A stretch of DNA of 64,000 nucleotides from Elmis aenea (GCA_947652605.1 OX393577.1:60164108-60228107); one strand, 5' to 3'. Counted from the first letter of the stretch, positions 10,771-22,842 are shown. Numbers and translations are program-made. The notes: generated from the letters alone by a model not told the origin.

Positions 10771-13136
10771 TAACTTATACAGATTTCGTATGAACTGGGT
10801 AGATATTAAAAGAAAATCTTTATTGAATTTTTAACATTATTAGTTTACTGAAACCCTTTTCTAAGGATTGCGTGGTAAACCGTACTACTTCCAAATATTC
10901 TTCCTGTTTTTTTTTTCAAAACGTAATTGTGGGCCAAATGTTAAGGTTTTCTGCAACTATTTGAAATTTCTGTATACAACAAGCTTTTTTTTGGTAAATG
11001 AAGTTTAATGCGGCGCTTAGAAACTACACTTAAATTTAAAAAAGTGTTTTTGACTTACCACCAACAATATAGTGTGGAGTGTGGAGGTATTGATGATCAT
11101 AAACTCCTCTAAGAATTACGTAATGAAGATGAAGACAGAAGAGTGAATTTTTGATTTTTGGGTATGATACTGATAAAGAAGAAGATTTAGAGGATGGTAA
11201 TACTAGTGATGAGAGGAGTGGATCACACAGACCAAGAGAGGATGTGCTATTGTATCGTTGTATCGGGAGGCTTTCCAAAATGTGATGGAGTTGTATTTTT
11301 CATTTTGTAACAAATGCGTGCATCATAAATAGTTTCAAGTAATTTGATGTAACTAGAGCCGCAACAACAAATCTCATACACATAGCTCCATTTCAGAAAG
11401 GAACTCTTGCAACAGATTATAGCAAGATTAGCAATAGAAAACAACTTTGATTTACACATTTAGCTGCCCAAATAATATCCGCGGGAAGGGGTTAACCAAA
11501 TTATTTCGTTTACCGACAACGTGATGTCCCTCTGGCCAATAGGTCTTTGACTTCGAATTTTTAAGACCTCATAAACATAAAAATAATAAATATACGTTCA
11601 AATATTGCGTTCCGTTTTTGTTATGAATAAAAACGCACCGATTCTAGTTTAATAGCCGGACTCGCGATGAAAACGGCCATCAGACACATTTGTTGTAATA
11701 ACATTGCGTCACGAAGCGCGGTTTGAACTGTTTAAAACGTTAATGCACAAATTTCTGGGCCGTTATGAGTCACGGTAAGTACTTTTCAACAAACTCAAGA
11801 TTTTTTCTTCGTGTTATGACGATGTTCCATCACTCATTTTCGACGCGTTGGTGGATATAGATTAATATATCAGACGTTCGCGACAGCTGTTAATGTTGAA
11901 ACGACAGTACAGTTTAATATCACTGTATAATATAATGTACAACTGTAATAGTGATTTATTGTAAGCAGTTATGGATAGAGTTTCGTATTATTACTGGCAC
12001 CAATAAGTTGTTGATGTAATTTATCGTTTTGACTGAAGAAAGTCGGGACTGCGCAACAGACGACCGACCTCCTTGAGAAATACGATTTCGTGGTTCAGAA
12101 AACGACGATGTTTGTATGCAACAACTTTACCTACAGAATTGTGGGCTAATCGGCTTCAGAGTTTCAGCATTTTCATTGTGCTTTATTTAGTACACGTTCT
12201 TTTTTCTTATATTTATTTGGTGTATCATAGAAAATTAATTGATTTTTTATGTCAATAATCGAAATTCACAATGCTGTTCAATGACCGAGTGAGTACCCAA
12301 CAACAGATTTTTCATAATAACTGACGCTATAAGTTTTGTATATTTTTGTAAATAGAATGACAGATTGGTCAAATCATTCCTTTTTAAGTTCCAAATTCTA
12401 AAACTTGTAACAAATATATGAAACATTTAATTTACTTTTGAAAGAGGTAATAAACAAACCAGATATACATATTTAAATAAGTACAAAACAACCATCTAGC
12501 TCAACAGTCTATTGTAAAAATTTACCTATGTTCGTTATATTTTAACCATCTGTTTAACATTTGTGTTGTTACAAATTACTTTCAATTTTAACCTATCGCA
12601 AAAGAATAATTTTCTGCAAAATCAGATGTAAAAGATTTTTATACAGTTGTGACAGAGCCTCCAAATCAGTAATTTATAAAATAACTTTGAGACTTATAAA
12701 GTTATAATTATTACTGGTTCATGTCACTTGCGCTATAGAGCAGCAATAAAAACGCGCAGAAAAACTAAAAAATCTTGCATAGCATGCCCCAAATTCTTAT
12801 TTTAAATGAGCATGCCATAACAATTTATTACAAAATGTAAAGAATGTGCCTAAATAAACAAATATTATTGTTTTTCCTCATATAGACATTGGTTTTTATT
12901 CATTTAATCAACCCTGGTGATAATATACTAATAAGTTTAATCGATAATTGCTCATAAATCTCATTTTTCTACAGATGGGTACTCGGTTATTGAGAATGAC
13001 CACGTGGACTATGATGTAAAAAGATTTTTGGTGCCAGGGCGGGAAAAAATGTGTAAAAACACGGTTCCCTTTAAAAAAAGGTAAAATCGCGACGATTAAA
13101 AAAAACTAGTACGTATATTAAAAAAATTCACCCAAA
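10771..13136. other. unassigned DNA; one strong splice-donor-like site
   Basis: No recognisable coding sequence. The CpG-rich patch at 11630-11900 contains ATGAGTCACG followed directly by GTAAGTAC (about 11765-11781), which matches the eukaryotic 5' splice-site consensus. Overlapping minus-strand frames at 11036-11459 have no recognisable domain. This could be a small 5' exon of a gene with long introns; the sequence alone does not prove it. Confidence 0.4.
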
Positions 13137-13725
13137 GTGCAGCCTTCGATGAAGTATGGCACAAACGACATACATAAAATTAACAAAACGCTTCCTAAGC
13201 AATACGTAGATATCTTAACATCATACATCTCTGACAGACTCTAGAGAATAAAACAAGAAGATGAATATTCCGATTTGAAGGAGATAAAAGCAAACGTACC
13301 ACAGGGTAGCGTCCTCAGTCCTGTCCTTTATTTGTTATGCACTAGTGATATACCAGTACTAGAAGAAGTTACTGTAGCCACATTTGCAGACGACACTGTG
13401 CTACTTGCAGTAGGCAAAGATCAGGAAACATCCACTAGAGAGTTGCAAACAGCCAGTAACGTAATGCTCAACCAGACCAAACAATGGCAAATTAAGCTTA
13501 ACGAGCTTAAGTCCATTCATGTCAATTTTACAAATAAAAGAATAACGGATCCACTGGTATTTAGTATAAATGTATATGAAAATCAAGCGAAATATCTTGG
13601 CATGACCCTTGACGCAAAATTGCGATGGAAACAACATGTTAAAAAGAAAAAAAAATGAACTTAATCTAAAATACAGACAGTAGGTACCTCTGGCTTCTTG
13701 GAAGATATTCCAAATTATCATTATA
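13137..13725 (+). pseudogene. Jockey-type LINE ORF2, reverse transcriptase fragment (5' part)
   Basis: This is part of the reverse transcriptase of a non-LTR retrotransposon, the enzyme that copies element RNA into DNA at the target site. Visible motifs are AFDEVWH (palm motif A, from 13140), VPQGSVLSPVLYLL (motif B, from 13298) and TFADDTVLLA (motif C with the catalytic DD, from 13380). The thumb region follows (KYLGMTLDAKLRWKQHVK). The reading is broken by a frameshift after the AFDEVWH segment, a TAG at 13242-13244, and a frameshift in the A-rich run near 13645. The longest open part is 13275-13658. The frame resumes in pieces as LLGRYSKLS up to the boundary of the palindromic insertion at 13726. 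The Jockey/X clade is my assignment from motif wording; it is clearly a dead copy. Confidence 0.88.
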
Positions 13726-15269
13726 CAGGGTGTCCCAGCCAAGACGAATTATTCGATAGCTCTGTTATTAGTAATAATATTAAAAAAAGTTAAATATAAA
13801 AGTTGTTTGTAATCATTTATTACATAACCTAAAACTATTTTCAGCTATACGCAGTGTTTTGTTTTTGCGCTCTGACACTAAACATTGTTTTTTTATATTG
13901 AATACCCTGTATATTTTGTAATTTTTAGATGTAAAATTAAATTCTCTTTCAAAAATATTATAGGTTGTTTATGTCTAAAATGAACCGTTTTTGAGTTATT
14001 AACGTTTTTTTGAAAATTTTGACAGATGCAGACCTTTATAAAAATATTTATATTTATTCACATAAGAACACCAGGGCAATTTACTTTGGTAATTTATTAG
14101 ACAATAGTGTCATAGTGATTGTTGACTAGTTACATTTTTAAAATAATATACAGGGTGTTCGTTATACTCGGTCCATTTCGCTAAACTTTAAACGCATATA
14201 AATCTTTTTTTTTTTAATGGAACACCCTATATATTTTTACATTTTCTTGTAGAAAATTTAATTATCTTTCAAAGTTGTTAGGCATGTTTTATGTCTAAAT
14301 ATAATATTTTTGAAGTTATTTCGTTTCTTATGATTATTTGCGAGTATTTTACCTAAAATATCGGTAGTAGCCTTTGAAAATTAAAAACAATTTGTATGAA
14401 CTGTCAACCAGAACAGTTAATCGGCACAATTTAAAGTATTATGCCACTTAAAATCCATATTTTTTAAGAACTGTAGATACACAGCTCTCTGGTGTTATTT
14501 GCTGCCATTTATGCTGTGTATCTACAACTCTTAAAAAATATGAATTTTTAGTGGCATAATAGTGGAAATTGTGCCGATTAACTGTTTTGGTTGACAGTTC
14601 ATACAAATTGTTTTTAATTTTCAAAGGCTACTACCGATATTTTAGGTAAAATACTCGCAAATAATCATAAGAAACGAAATAACTTCAAAAATATTATATT
14701 TAGACATAAAACATGCCTAATAATTTGAAAGATAATTAAATTTTCTACAAGAAAATGTAAAAATATATAGGGTGTTCCATTAAAAAAAAAGATTTATATG
14801 CGTTTAAAGTTTAGGGAAATGGATCGAGTATAACGAACACCCTGTATATTATTTTAAAAATGTAACTAGTCAACAATCACTATGACACTATTGTCTAATA
14901 AATTACCAAAGTAAATTGCCCCGGTGTTCTTATGTGAATAAATATAAATATTTTTATAAAGGTCTGCATCTGTCAAAATTTTCAAAAAAACGTTAATAAC
15001 TCAAAAACGGTTCATTTTAGACATAAACAACCTATAATATTTTTGAAAGAGAATTTAATTTTACATCCAAAAATTACAAAATATACAGGGTGTGTTGTAT
15101 AAAAAAACAATGTTTGATATCATACCGCAAAAACAAAACACTGTGTATAGTTGAAAATAATTTTAGGTTATGTAGTAAATGATTACAAACAACTTTTAAA
15201 TTTAACTTTTTTTAATATTATTACTAATAACCGAGACATCGAATAATTCGTCTTGGCTGGGACACCCTG
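13726..15269. mobile_element. 1.54-kb palindromic (foldback) element, CAGGGTGTCCC termini
   Basis: The two halves are near-complete reverse complements. The left end is CAGGGTGTCCCAGCCAAGAC and the right end is its complement, ending in CCCTG. Both are flanked by TATA. The centre is near 14497 with a loop of a few tens of bases. Inside each arm sit two further internal copies of a terminus-like CAGGGTGT/ACACCCTG motif (13907 and 15086; 14152 and 14845), so the element looks like three palindromes nested concentrically. No transposase frame. It splits the Jockey relic. TATA or TA flanks suggest a Tc1/mariner-like mobiliser, which is inference. Confidence 0.85.
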
Positions 15270-15273
15270 TATA

Positions 15274-15603
15274 ATAAGATCCTAATATACAAACAGGTCC
15301 TGAAACCGGTGTGGCTTTACGGTATTCAACTTTGGGGTTGCACCAAAGACAGCAATATTACATCTATCCAGACTTTTCAAAACAAAGTGCTACGTACTAT
15401 GGTAAACGCTCCATGGTACGTCCGAAACAGTGATCTTCCATCGAGATCTTGGTATACCAATGGTTAAGGAAGGAATTAAAAGGTTTGCTGGTAAACACGA
15501 AGCCAGACTCCACCATCATGAGGATGCAGAAGCTCTTCAACTGCTGGACAACCAACATCTTGTCCGAAGATTGAAGAGGACCAAGCCCTTTGAACTCGTG
15601 TAG
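15274..15603 (+). pseudogene. Jockey-type LINE ORF2, 3' part
   Basis: Continuation of the relic that ends at 13725. It reads ILIYKQVLKPVWLYGIQLWG, then VLRTMVNAPWYVRNSDLP, a one-base frameshift, then VKEGIKRFAGKHEARLHHHE and a last segment ending LVRRLKRTKPFELV before TAG at 15601-15603. This is the usual C-terminal region of Jockey-clade ORF2. The order and spacing show that the palindromic element at 13726-15269 landed inside the coding sequence. About 100-150 bp of AT-rich 3' untranslated region probably follows (to about 15770); I see no clean poly-A tail or target duplication. Confidence 0.85.
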
Positions 15604-17231
15604 TGTGTTTTGTGTAAAAAGCAGAGCATAGTGCGCGAGTGAGAGTGCATACAATATAGTCAGAACAATCTAGAAGACATCAATGGATGGACTCTAGTTG
15701 TTAAGTATTTAGTTTTAAGATTTATTTTTAAACAAAATATGCTAGGCCTATTAGACTAGTATAAATAACCATAGGTATTTAAAAAAACACCTAAAGTATC
15801 CGGTTATTGACATAAGGGTTAAAGTATGCAAGATACAAAATGGCACAACTTCGACTTTTCCAAAAAGAAAGTTTTGAATCCCAAACAATATTTTGACTGT
15901 CATTAAATACCGTATTAAATAAAAGCACACCGAATCATAAAGAATCCAAAGTATCTGGAACGATTAATCATATTACATGATCATCAATACGGGTACGTAA
16001 TTTATAAAACATGATTAATAGACGACGTATTCAGATTAAACGTGCAACATCTCAATCCTTTCCGGACCCGTAATAGGCATTTACTGCTAAGCTTGTAGTT
16101 TTATTCGCTTGATTAACTCGCTACAGAAGTGCAGTTGTTTAAATCTGGTTAAATATAAACACTGTACTAGCTGTATATAGATGTTCTATAGCTAAAGTAG
16201 CGAGACGGTGAGGTTAATGCATCGATATTGAGTGCGGAATAAATAAACAACACGTGGAAAGTAAAACGAAACCATGGTTAAGGTATAATTAAAATCTAGA
16301 ATATTAATTAAAGGCACTGTTTCCACAAATGATAAACTTTTAACATACATATTTAATTTGTAAGCGATTTTTGTTTGTTATTTAATTCGAATTTCATAGA
16401 TTGTTCGAAAATGGTTATTATTTTAAATTATACAAAGAAAGGCTTTTCAGAATGTTACACATCTAACAGCTTTTACTTATTTTTCGAGACGGCTATGCTT
16501 ACATGTGAATTTATCTCATACAATAGGGCATTTCAAGTTGATTTATTAAAAATCTCAGTGGCGGCTCTTAAGGACGTGCAATAGGGGGGCTGTGGCGACA
16601 AATGCAACGGAAATTTTTACTATGTACGGAGGTTAAAAAATCACATTACCAGTAAAGATTAAAGAAAAAATATGGTTTATGTATAAAATTATTAATTACA
16701 TTTTTATATTACATAAATATTTATTTTTAAATTTCATCGCTTTCTGGATTACTAATTTATCGATGATTTTTTAATTGAAATTAGTTCTATTCTCAATCAA
16801 AAATAGTCTAATCCAAAGTAGCACATCCAAAATTTTTAATTTTAATTTTCTCACTCAGAGGTAAACGCAAAAAATTGATTCCCTGGAAATGTTAAACACG
16901 ATGTTTGTTTCTATTTCGATTCGTTTTTATATGTTTACATTTAAAAAATATTTTTTCCGACGACCACTATGTAAAGCGAGTAATTTCGCACGACTTACTA
17001 CGACTGAAAATGACAAATTGCGCATGACACTGGAAATTGTGTGCAAAGTGCACTTTGCACACAATTTCCTGCACTTTGCACACAATTTCCGCTACTTTAC
17101 ACACGTTAAACGCGCTGTCAAGTAAATCTAACCTCACAAGTGTCAGTGTCACCAACGTCAAAAAAATGTTATTTTCACAACTTTTTTGCAGAATTAATGA
17201 TTATGTCTAACTGGTCGTCGGAAAAGCATAG
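15604..17231. other. LINE 3' end, then unassigned DNA
   Basis: 15604 to about 15770 is probably the 3' untranslated part of the Jockey relic. Beyond it I see no gene. CAGTGGCGGCTCTTAAGG at 16557 resembles a hAT terminus, without a partner. At 17037-17095 a block of about 24 bp, with TTTGCACACAATTTCC as its core, occurs twice in direct order and has a CAAAGTGCACTTTG palindrome in front. Frames at 16889-17125 and 16967-17161 overlap on opposite strands over this repeat and are not genes. Confidence 0.45.
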
Positions 17232-17349
17232 TGTACAACACGTGCTGAAAGAATATTTCACACTCGTATGACTGAGCCACTCGCCTGACGGCTCGTGGCT
17301 CAACTGTCATACTCGTGTGAAATATTCAACTTTCAGCACTAGTTGTACA
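17232..17349. repeat. 118-bp hairpin repeat
   Basis: Near-perfect stem: TGTACAACACGTGCTGAAAG at the left pairs with CTTTCAGCACTAGTTGTACA at the right. Further inside, ATATTTCACACTCGTATGAC pairs with its complement, and the tip carries GAGCCACTCGCCTGACGG/CTCGTGGCTC. The same style of tip (CACTCGCC...GGCTCGTG) occurs in the hairpin at 55483-55560. No protein; probably a short palindromic MITE or fixed hairpin repeat. Confidence 0.8.
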
Positions 17350-17468
17350 TTCTTGATTACTATTTTATCGTGATAGGATAGGTTAAATAATATAATTATT
17401 GACAGTTTTCTTAAACGTTATTGTAGGTTGTCAACGAGATGTTTAAAACAATAGAAGGGTATTTTTGG

Positions 17469-18162
17469 CAGTGGCGTAGTTAGGGGGCGGAGGAGTTTCA
17501 GTCCTCCACAGGCGGCATTTTTTTTGGGGCGGAACTTTTAGTCTACCCAAATACCCAAATGGAGTAAAAATTAAAATCCCGGGGCAATGAAGAAACAGTA
17601 GATAAAATAACCAGTATTGGCACTAGCGCTAGTCCCAATGAAAAATTTACATAAAAAAAGAATTGTTATGGAAGTTAGAGGGTAAAACGGGCTAGTCGAT
17701 CTGGCTACTCCGAAAACCCGCCCCCTTGTAACGAAAGAAATTCCAAGTAATAAAATTTTTGAGAGGACACCAACCATTCAATAAAAGTATGAAACATTTC
17801 ATTTATTTCAGGCATTAAATTCCATGCAGTTTTAAACTCTATTGTAAAAGGGATTTTTTACTTCCGTTCTATTGCCAACATTTGATTTGAGGTATAAATC
17901 CCTTTCTATATTAACCAATCCTGTAATTTTGGATGATGAATAAAGTACTCTACATTATCTAACTTTGCATTACCTAAATCTAAAACACGTTTGAACATCT
18001 AAAATTAAAAAAAAAAATCGCCTGCGCCGCATTTTGTCTTTCCCCCACTTTTTTTGTGTCGATCTCTGGTTGCTTTTGGAAAAATCAAGAATTGGCAACC
18101 CTTATAGAGGGGGGCAAACTCAGGAACCGCCCAGGGCGGCACAAACTCTAACTACACCACAG
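17469..18162. mobile_element. hAT-type non-autonomous element, perfect 8-bp target duplication
   Basis: The termini are CAGTGGCGTAGTTAG at the left and CTAACTACACCACAG at the right, complementary with two mismatches. They are bordered by the identical octamer ATTTTTGG at 17461-17468 and 18163-18170. CAGTGGCG-type ends and an 8-bp duplication are diagnostic of the hAT superfamily. Subterminal GGGGCGG- and GGGCGGCA-type blocks are present at both ends. The interior (694 bp in total) has no transposase frame; the minus-strand frame at 17571-17777 is not recognisable. Confidence 0.92.
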
Positions 18163-18170
18163 ATTTTTGG

Positions 18171-20584
18171 TGTATTGAGTATTTCGCCGAATGTGTAACA
18201 GTGCAAGGGTGCTCAGTACTTTTGGCCAAGACTGTAGTATAGTAGCGCTGTGGGGTTGCAGAAATGAAGCCCGCGTATCAAATTTATGAGACACAACTAT
18301 TGTTATAAATCGTTAACTAACCAGTGTAGCTGCAGTACAAAAGACAAAATTATGTTTTTTAGTTCACATGTAAATAAGTTTGCCAAATATGCATATAATT
18401 TCATTTCAATCTGGAGAGGCTTTGGCCCCAATGGACGAGCCGCCCTTGATTTGTATCACCCAAATTATATTACTGTAGTGTAAGGTAAACCGTTTTTTAC
18501 TTGAAACAAAGTTTTTTTAAATTATTGGTGCCACAACACAAGTGCCAATTTAAAAATTCTTGGGTTTTTGCTACAATAAATTTGCTACCAGTAAAACTCA
18601 AGTTATTTTATAATATATAGGCCACTTCCTAATTATTTTGCGCCAAATTTAGCAGAACTGGATGCTTTTGAACAGTCAACCTTGAACTAGAGGTATCATC
18701 TATCTCCCTGACCAGTAAAATTATGTAACAAAATGTTTTAAACAATTGGCGACTCTAACTTGTTTTTTAATAATAAAAACGAATTTAAAAGCAGCTGAAG
18801 GTTTTTATTACACTGCATTTTTAAATATCCACGCGAGACAAAAGTACACAAGTCGAAATAATCAAATAAATTTATTTGCAACAAGTTCAAGTCCGAATAA
18901 GAAAGAAACATTTATTTTGCGGCTGATGTGTCTAGACAGTTGAATTAACTGTTTTTGTGGAAAATAATAGAAAATTTGTTTAAATGCTAATTTATGAGCG
19001 CGGAATGTGTTAAGTGAGAGTTTTCATGCCAAATTATTTCTAATTATGTGCCAGCACACAAAGTATCAGCGCTGCATACCCGCAGAAGACGAACGAAGTT
19101 CATGAAACAAACGCCAATCAGCGTGTTGATATTTTCGCACTTTACAGGAGCAATTTTTTTCGAAAAATTATTGAGATTAATGGCGCATGAAGCACTTGTT
19201 TTGCGACAGTGTTTTTTTTTTATTTAACGACACGATAAGTACGGACCGTTTGGCGCTTGTTTTTTAACGTCTGTACGAACGCATCAACAGTTAATAAATT
19301 CTGGATTGTGCGCTAGCGGCGTCTGTAAATTGCTCTGATTTTTCGTGTGCTAAAACTGTTAACTGGAGCAAAGTTAGAGAAGAACGGATGCAATGTCGAG
19401 TGCATCAGCCGTCGTCCAGGCGTCCAGGAATGACGGCGGTCTAGACGTCTGCGTCCTTGCCCGAAATAAACAGTGACGCCGGAAGAGCCACGGCCTATGT
19501 CCAACGTCCCATAGAGCAAATATAATTGTATCCTTAAATAAATAGAAATTGCAAAAGTATTCGCACATAATTTCGATCCGAAATGAGTGATAATTTTAGG
19601 CACGCCAAAACGAAGAACGATATATTTATTTACTTAGCTGGAGATGTTTCCTTTAAACGTAGTCTAATCAAAAGTAGAGTCTGTACGAAGTAATTTTTTA
19701 TAAATCTCCCGAACTTAAACTTAACTTTTAAACTATTGAAATGTTGTCTTACTGAGTTACCGAAAATGCAAATGTTTATTTTGCAATTCAAATTACTCAC
19801 AATGCAGACGATAAAAAATTTAAGTAACGTTATTCACAATTCAAGCCCACTTATTTCAAACTTAGCTGTAACTTTTTAAAATTTAAATTACGAGGAAATT
19901 AGTTAATTTCACAAAAATTTCTAGGCTGGTAGTCGCATTTAAAAAAAAAAAACACTTTAACCATTGTTTGGTCAAATATTTTAAACAAACAATCAATTAA
20001 CGCTACAGTTGAATTAATTTCTGGTCAAATAAAATATCAAACTCGAACGGAACGCATTCTCCAAAGAATCGAACTTGCATTATCATGCTACTCTATCTAA
20101 TACAAACGATACAACAGAACCGCGTAGGGGGAAATGCCAAACTTTCGCTTTTCATTCTGGGCCATCCTGAATGATGCGTAGAATATCCGGTCGTTCATCC
20201 GTTACGTATACAACTCGGTCTATATGTTTTTTTCCAGCAGACAATTCATTGCTTCTGGTTATAGATGCGAGCCAATTACAAAAAAGAACAACGACAAAGA
20301 GTCGGTACAAAAAATTGAAAGAGTGAATTTTATTTTAAACATAAAATAATGATGCAGTGGCTGAAATACGTTTTCAACTCGGCATGGTACTCGCAGACAA
20401 AAGTTCTGTTCCACATCAATCAACTAAAAAAACAAAAACATATATTTATGAAAATACCTACTAATTAATTGCTGCAATTTCAACAGTCTGTTAGTTAAAA
20501 TAATAACAGTATCATTGCACGCGCTAAATATGAGGAGCAAGCTAAATTTATTGCGAATAAAAACCACGGTTAATATTTTATTAG
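18171..20584. other. unassigned DNA
   Basis: No recognised gene or repeat. Two overlapping minus-strand frames (19313-19603 and 19374-19568) lie in the GC-richer patch 19290-19510; they are in different frames and show no domain. The patch could hide an exon or a promoter. The remainder is AT-rich with short frames only. Confidence 0.4.
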
Positions 20585-20822
20585 ATGTATTTCAAATACG
20601 TTCCAAGTAAATTTCTTTATTTGCGGACGACAAGAGAAAACTTAATAAAAGCACCCAGGGAACTAGAACAAGCAGCAAAAGATAAAGGATTGAGGATCAA
20701 TGAACAAAAAACAAAATATATGAAACTAAGAAACAAACAAACCCATCAAGTAAAGATTAAAAAAAAACAACCAACAACCAAAGATGGGACAGAAAAAGTA
20801 GCTACATTTGATTATTACTGAC
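20585..20822 (+). pseudogene. RTE-like LINE reverse transcriptase fragment (5' part)
   Basis: TTTGCGGACGAC at 20620-20631 encodes FADD, the catalytic motif C of reverse transcriptase. A frameshift follows immediately, and the next frame reads ENLIKAPRELEQAAKDKG, LRINEQKTKYMKLR, and ends TFDYY at the boundary of the palindromic element. That is the region just after the catalytic site in the endonuclease-reverse transcriptases common in insect genomes. The expected continuation (Y-L-G-V-T) is found at 21530 on the other side of the insertion. Dead copy. Confidence 0.8.
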
Positions 20823-21526
20823 CAGGGAAGGGCACGATATGTTGTCGCTAGAATCCGATCAACGCTGTGTTTATTGCATCAATAACATCAAAACTAAATG
20901 TTTTCCAGAGTTAAACGTGCCACTGGCCATTTCCTTCGGAAAAATAGGGAAAAAACTGAAAAGTTGAATATTAAAGGTAAATTTTACGATCGCGTTGGCC
21001 ATGAAACCGTCAGAGATGAAATCGAAATTCTTCTATTTACCAATGCGTGCGTCCTTTGCAAGTAAAATGGTGCAGTTTTTGAAAAAATCTTAAACGGTTC
21101 CGGAGACAAACGTCAAAAACGAAACCCCTGCAAAAGCGCTATGATTTGAAGTTGTATACTTAACTAAATCTATGCGACTTGCATAGGCGTTTAACATAGG
21201 GGAAACCGTTTTTACAAGGGCCCCGTTTTTCGAGTTTTTCTCCGGAACCGTCTGAGATTTTTTCAAAAAATTTGCACCATTTTACTTGCAAAGGACGCAC
21301 GCATTGGTAAATAGAAAAATTTCGATTTTATCTCTGACGGTTTCATGGCCAACGCGATCGCAAAAATTACCTCTATTATTTAGCTTTTCAGTTTTTCCCC
21401 TATTTTTTTCAAAGGAAATGGCCAGTGGCACGTATAACTCTGCAAAACATTTAGTTTTGATATTCTTGATGCAACAAACACAGCCTTGATCAGAATCTAG
21501 TGACAACATATCGTGACCCTCCCTTG
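20823..21526. mobile_element. 0.7-kb palindromic element, family FB-A, copy 1
   Basis: The left half (CAGGGAAGGGCACGATATGT...) is the reverse complement of the right half (...CGTGACCCTCCCTTG). Landmarks in both arms are GTTGTCGCTAGAATC, GCCACTGGCCATTTCCTT, GAAACCGTCAGAGAT, AAAATGGTGCA and AAACGGTTCCGGAG. The centre near 21175 holds CTATGCGACTTGCATAGG. Three other copies are at 32496, 37197 and 63551. It lies inside a LINE relic, so it inserted after the LINE. The outermost bases at the two ends differ (CCAGGGAAGG versus CAAGGGAGGG), and the target duplication is uncertain. Overlapping frames on both strands at 21282-21509 come from this palindrome. Confidence 0.9.
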
Positions 21527-22030
21527 TGAGGAGTCACAAATAAGCAGTAATGCGGAAAAAAAAAGAAGTTAAGAAAGAATAGCTAAGGGCTCATGATGTG
21601 TTCGAGCATTGAAATGCGAAAGTAAGAAACTATAAATCAGTAATAAGACCAGCTGTACTGAATGGAAGCGAACCTTGGAAGATGAACAAGAAAGAGATGG
21701 AAGCCCTGGAGGTTTGGAAAAGAAAGTTGTTGAGACAGATATTCGGAGGGCGTAAGGAAGAAGACATGTGGGAAAGAACAACCAACCAAGAACTGATGAG
21801 GATGTATGGACAACCAATAATCACAAATGTCATAAAGGTACAAAGAATAAGACAGAAGGAGCAGCCAGGAATGCTAGCAGGTGGCGTGAAGGAAATACGC
21901 AGAAGAAGAACACCCAGGACTAAGTGGACAGAAGCGGTAGAGAAAGATCCGGAAAGAGATTGGGGAGCAGTAAGGAGAAAATGGAGGAGTATTTGTGGAG
22001 AAGCCATGGGCCAACTAAAGAGTTTATTTT
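21527..22030 (+). pseudogene. RTE-like LINE C-terminal region (3' part)
   Basis: It resumes the relic at 20585. GVTNKQ (from 21530) completes the Y-L-G-V-T motif. After stops and a frameshift the frame reads SVIRPAVLNGSEPWKMNKKE, then ALEVWKRKLLRQIFGGRK, ERTTNQELMRMYGQP, VIKVQRIR, and RRRRTPRTKWTEAVEKD to about 22010. These are the usual connector and tail motifs of the family: R-P-x-x-x-x-G-S-E-x-W, E-x-W-x-R-K-x-L-R-x-I-x-G-G, and R-R-R-x-P-R-x-K-W. The short W-L-G-H-x-x-R-M segment normally after QRIR is missing or scrambled. The longest uninterrupted part is 21682-22074. Confidence 0.82.
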
Positions 22031-22842
22031 ATTTTATCTTTACTGTACCAACCGGCATTGTAAACTGTAGGTAAAGCATTCATCTGATTAACTGCACTTA
22101 ATACATCAGTTTTCCAAATTAAATTTGTATTAATTAGACACAATAATAATGTATTTTCCCGGTGTCATGGCAAATGTTCGGGATATTATGATGTTTGGGG
22201 GATTCCATTCAATTGGATCAAATATATAACGTACGATGAAGTGTTCTATGACCCTACCAGTAGGTTATTAAATCTCTGTGTTGTAATCTTAAGTAATTCG
22301 ATCTTCTCTCATTACACGTAACACGCACATGCGAATTAGAATGTCTTCTAAAAATGCTTGCGCTTGTTTTCCACTTGCCGTAACCGTTGACCGTATCGAA
22401 ATCATAAATAATTAATTATCGTATTAATACATTCGAGTAGACTAAGACCGATAATGGAGTGGGAACCGTCTAGCGTGACGCTCAAAGTATACTTAGCCTT
22501 TTTATTCGTCGCTTTTCAGCTTAAAGAGAAAATCTGTACCGTTATTTCTAGTCTGCATCACGGAATATCTTGATGTTGCTTTGTCGTAAGCGCGAATTGA
22601 TCATTAGTCTTAACAGACAGTCGTTTAATTAATTTGATTAATTGTGGTGTATAATTGAGTTGCTCGAATTTGTCATCTGCAATAATTTCGCTTCATGGGT
22701 CGTGGTCTGGCGTAAAATTGTTGCATTATGTTTTGTGCTGCGTTTAATATTTATATTTCAGCGTTCGATAAAAATTTATTTTGCTAACTCTAGCCGACGT
22801 ACGAGGGCAAGCCATTAAATAATAATAAAAAACAAGGGTCTA
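22031..22842. other. unassigned AT-rich DNA
   Basis: Nothing supportable beyond the probable end of the LINE relic, a T-rich run near 22020-22050. No repeat shared with the rest of the window. Confidence 0.45.

Noticed and set aside
19313..19603. 96-codon minus-strand frame in a GC-richer patch
   Set aside because: Overlaps another frame on the same strand in a different phase; no domain and no splice or start context that decides.
21569..22007. Three overlapping minus-strand frames of 68-125 codons
   Set aside because: They are antisense shadows of the LINE tail encoded on the plus strand.
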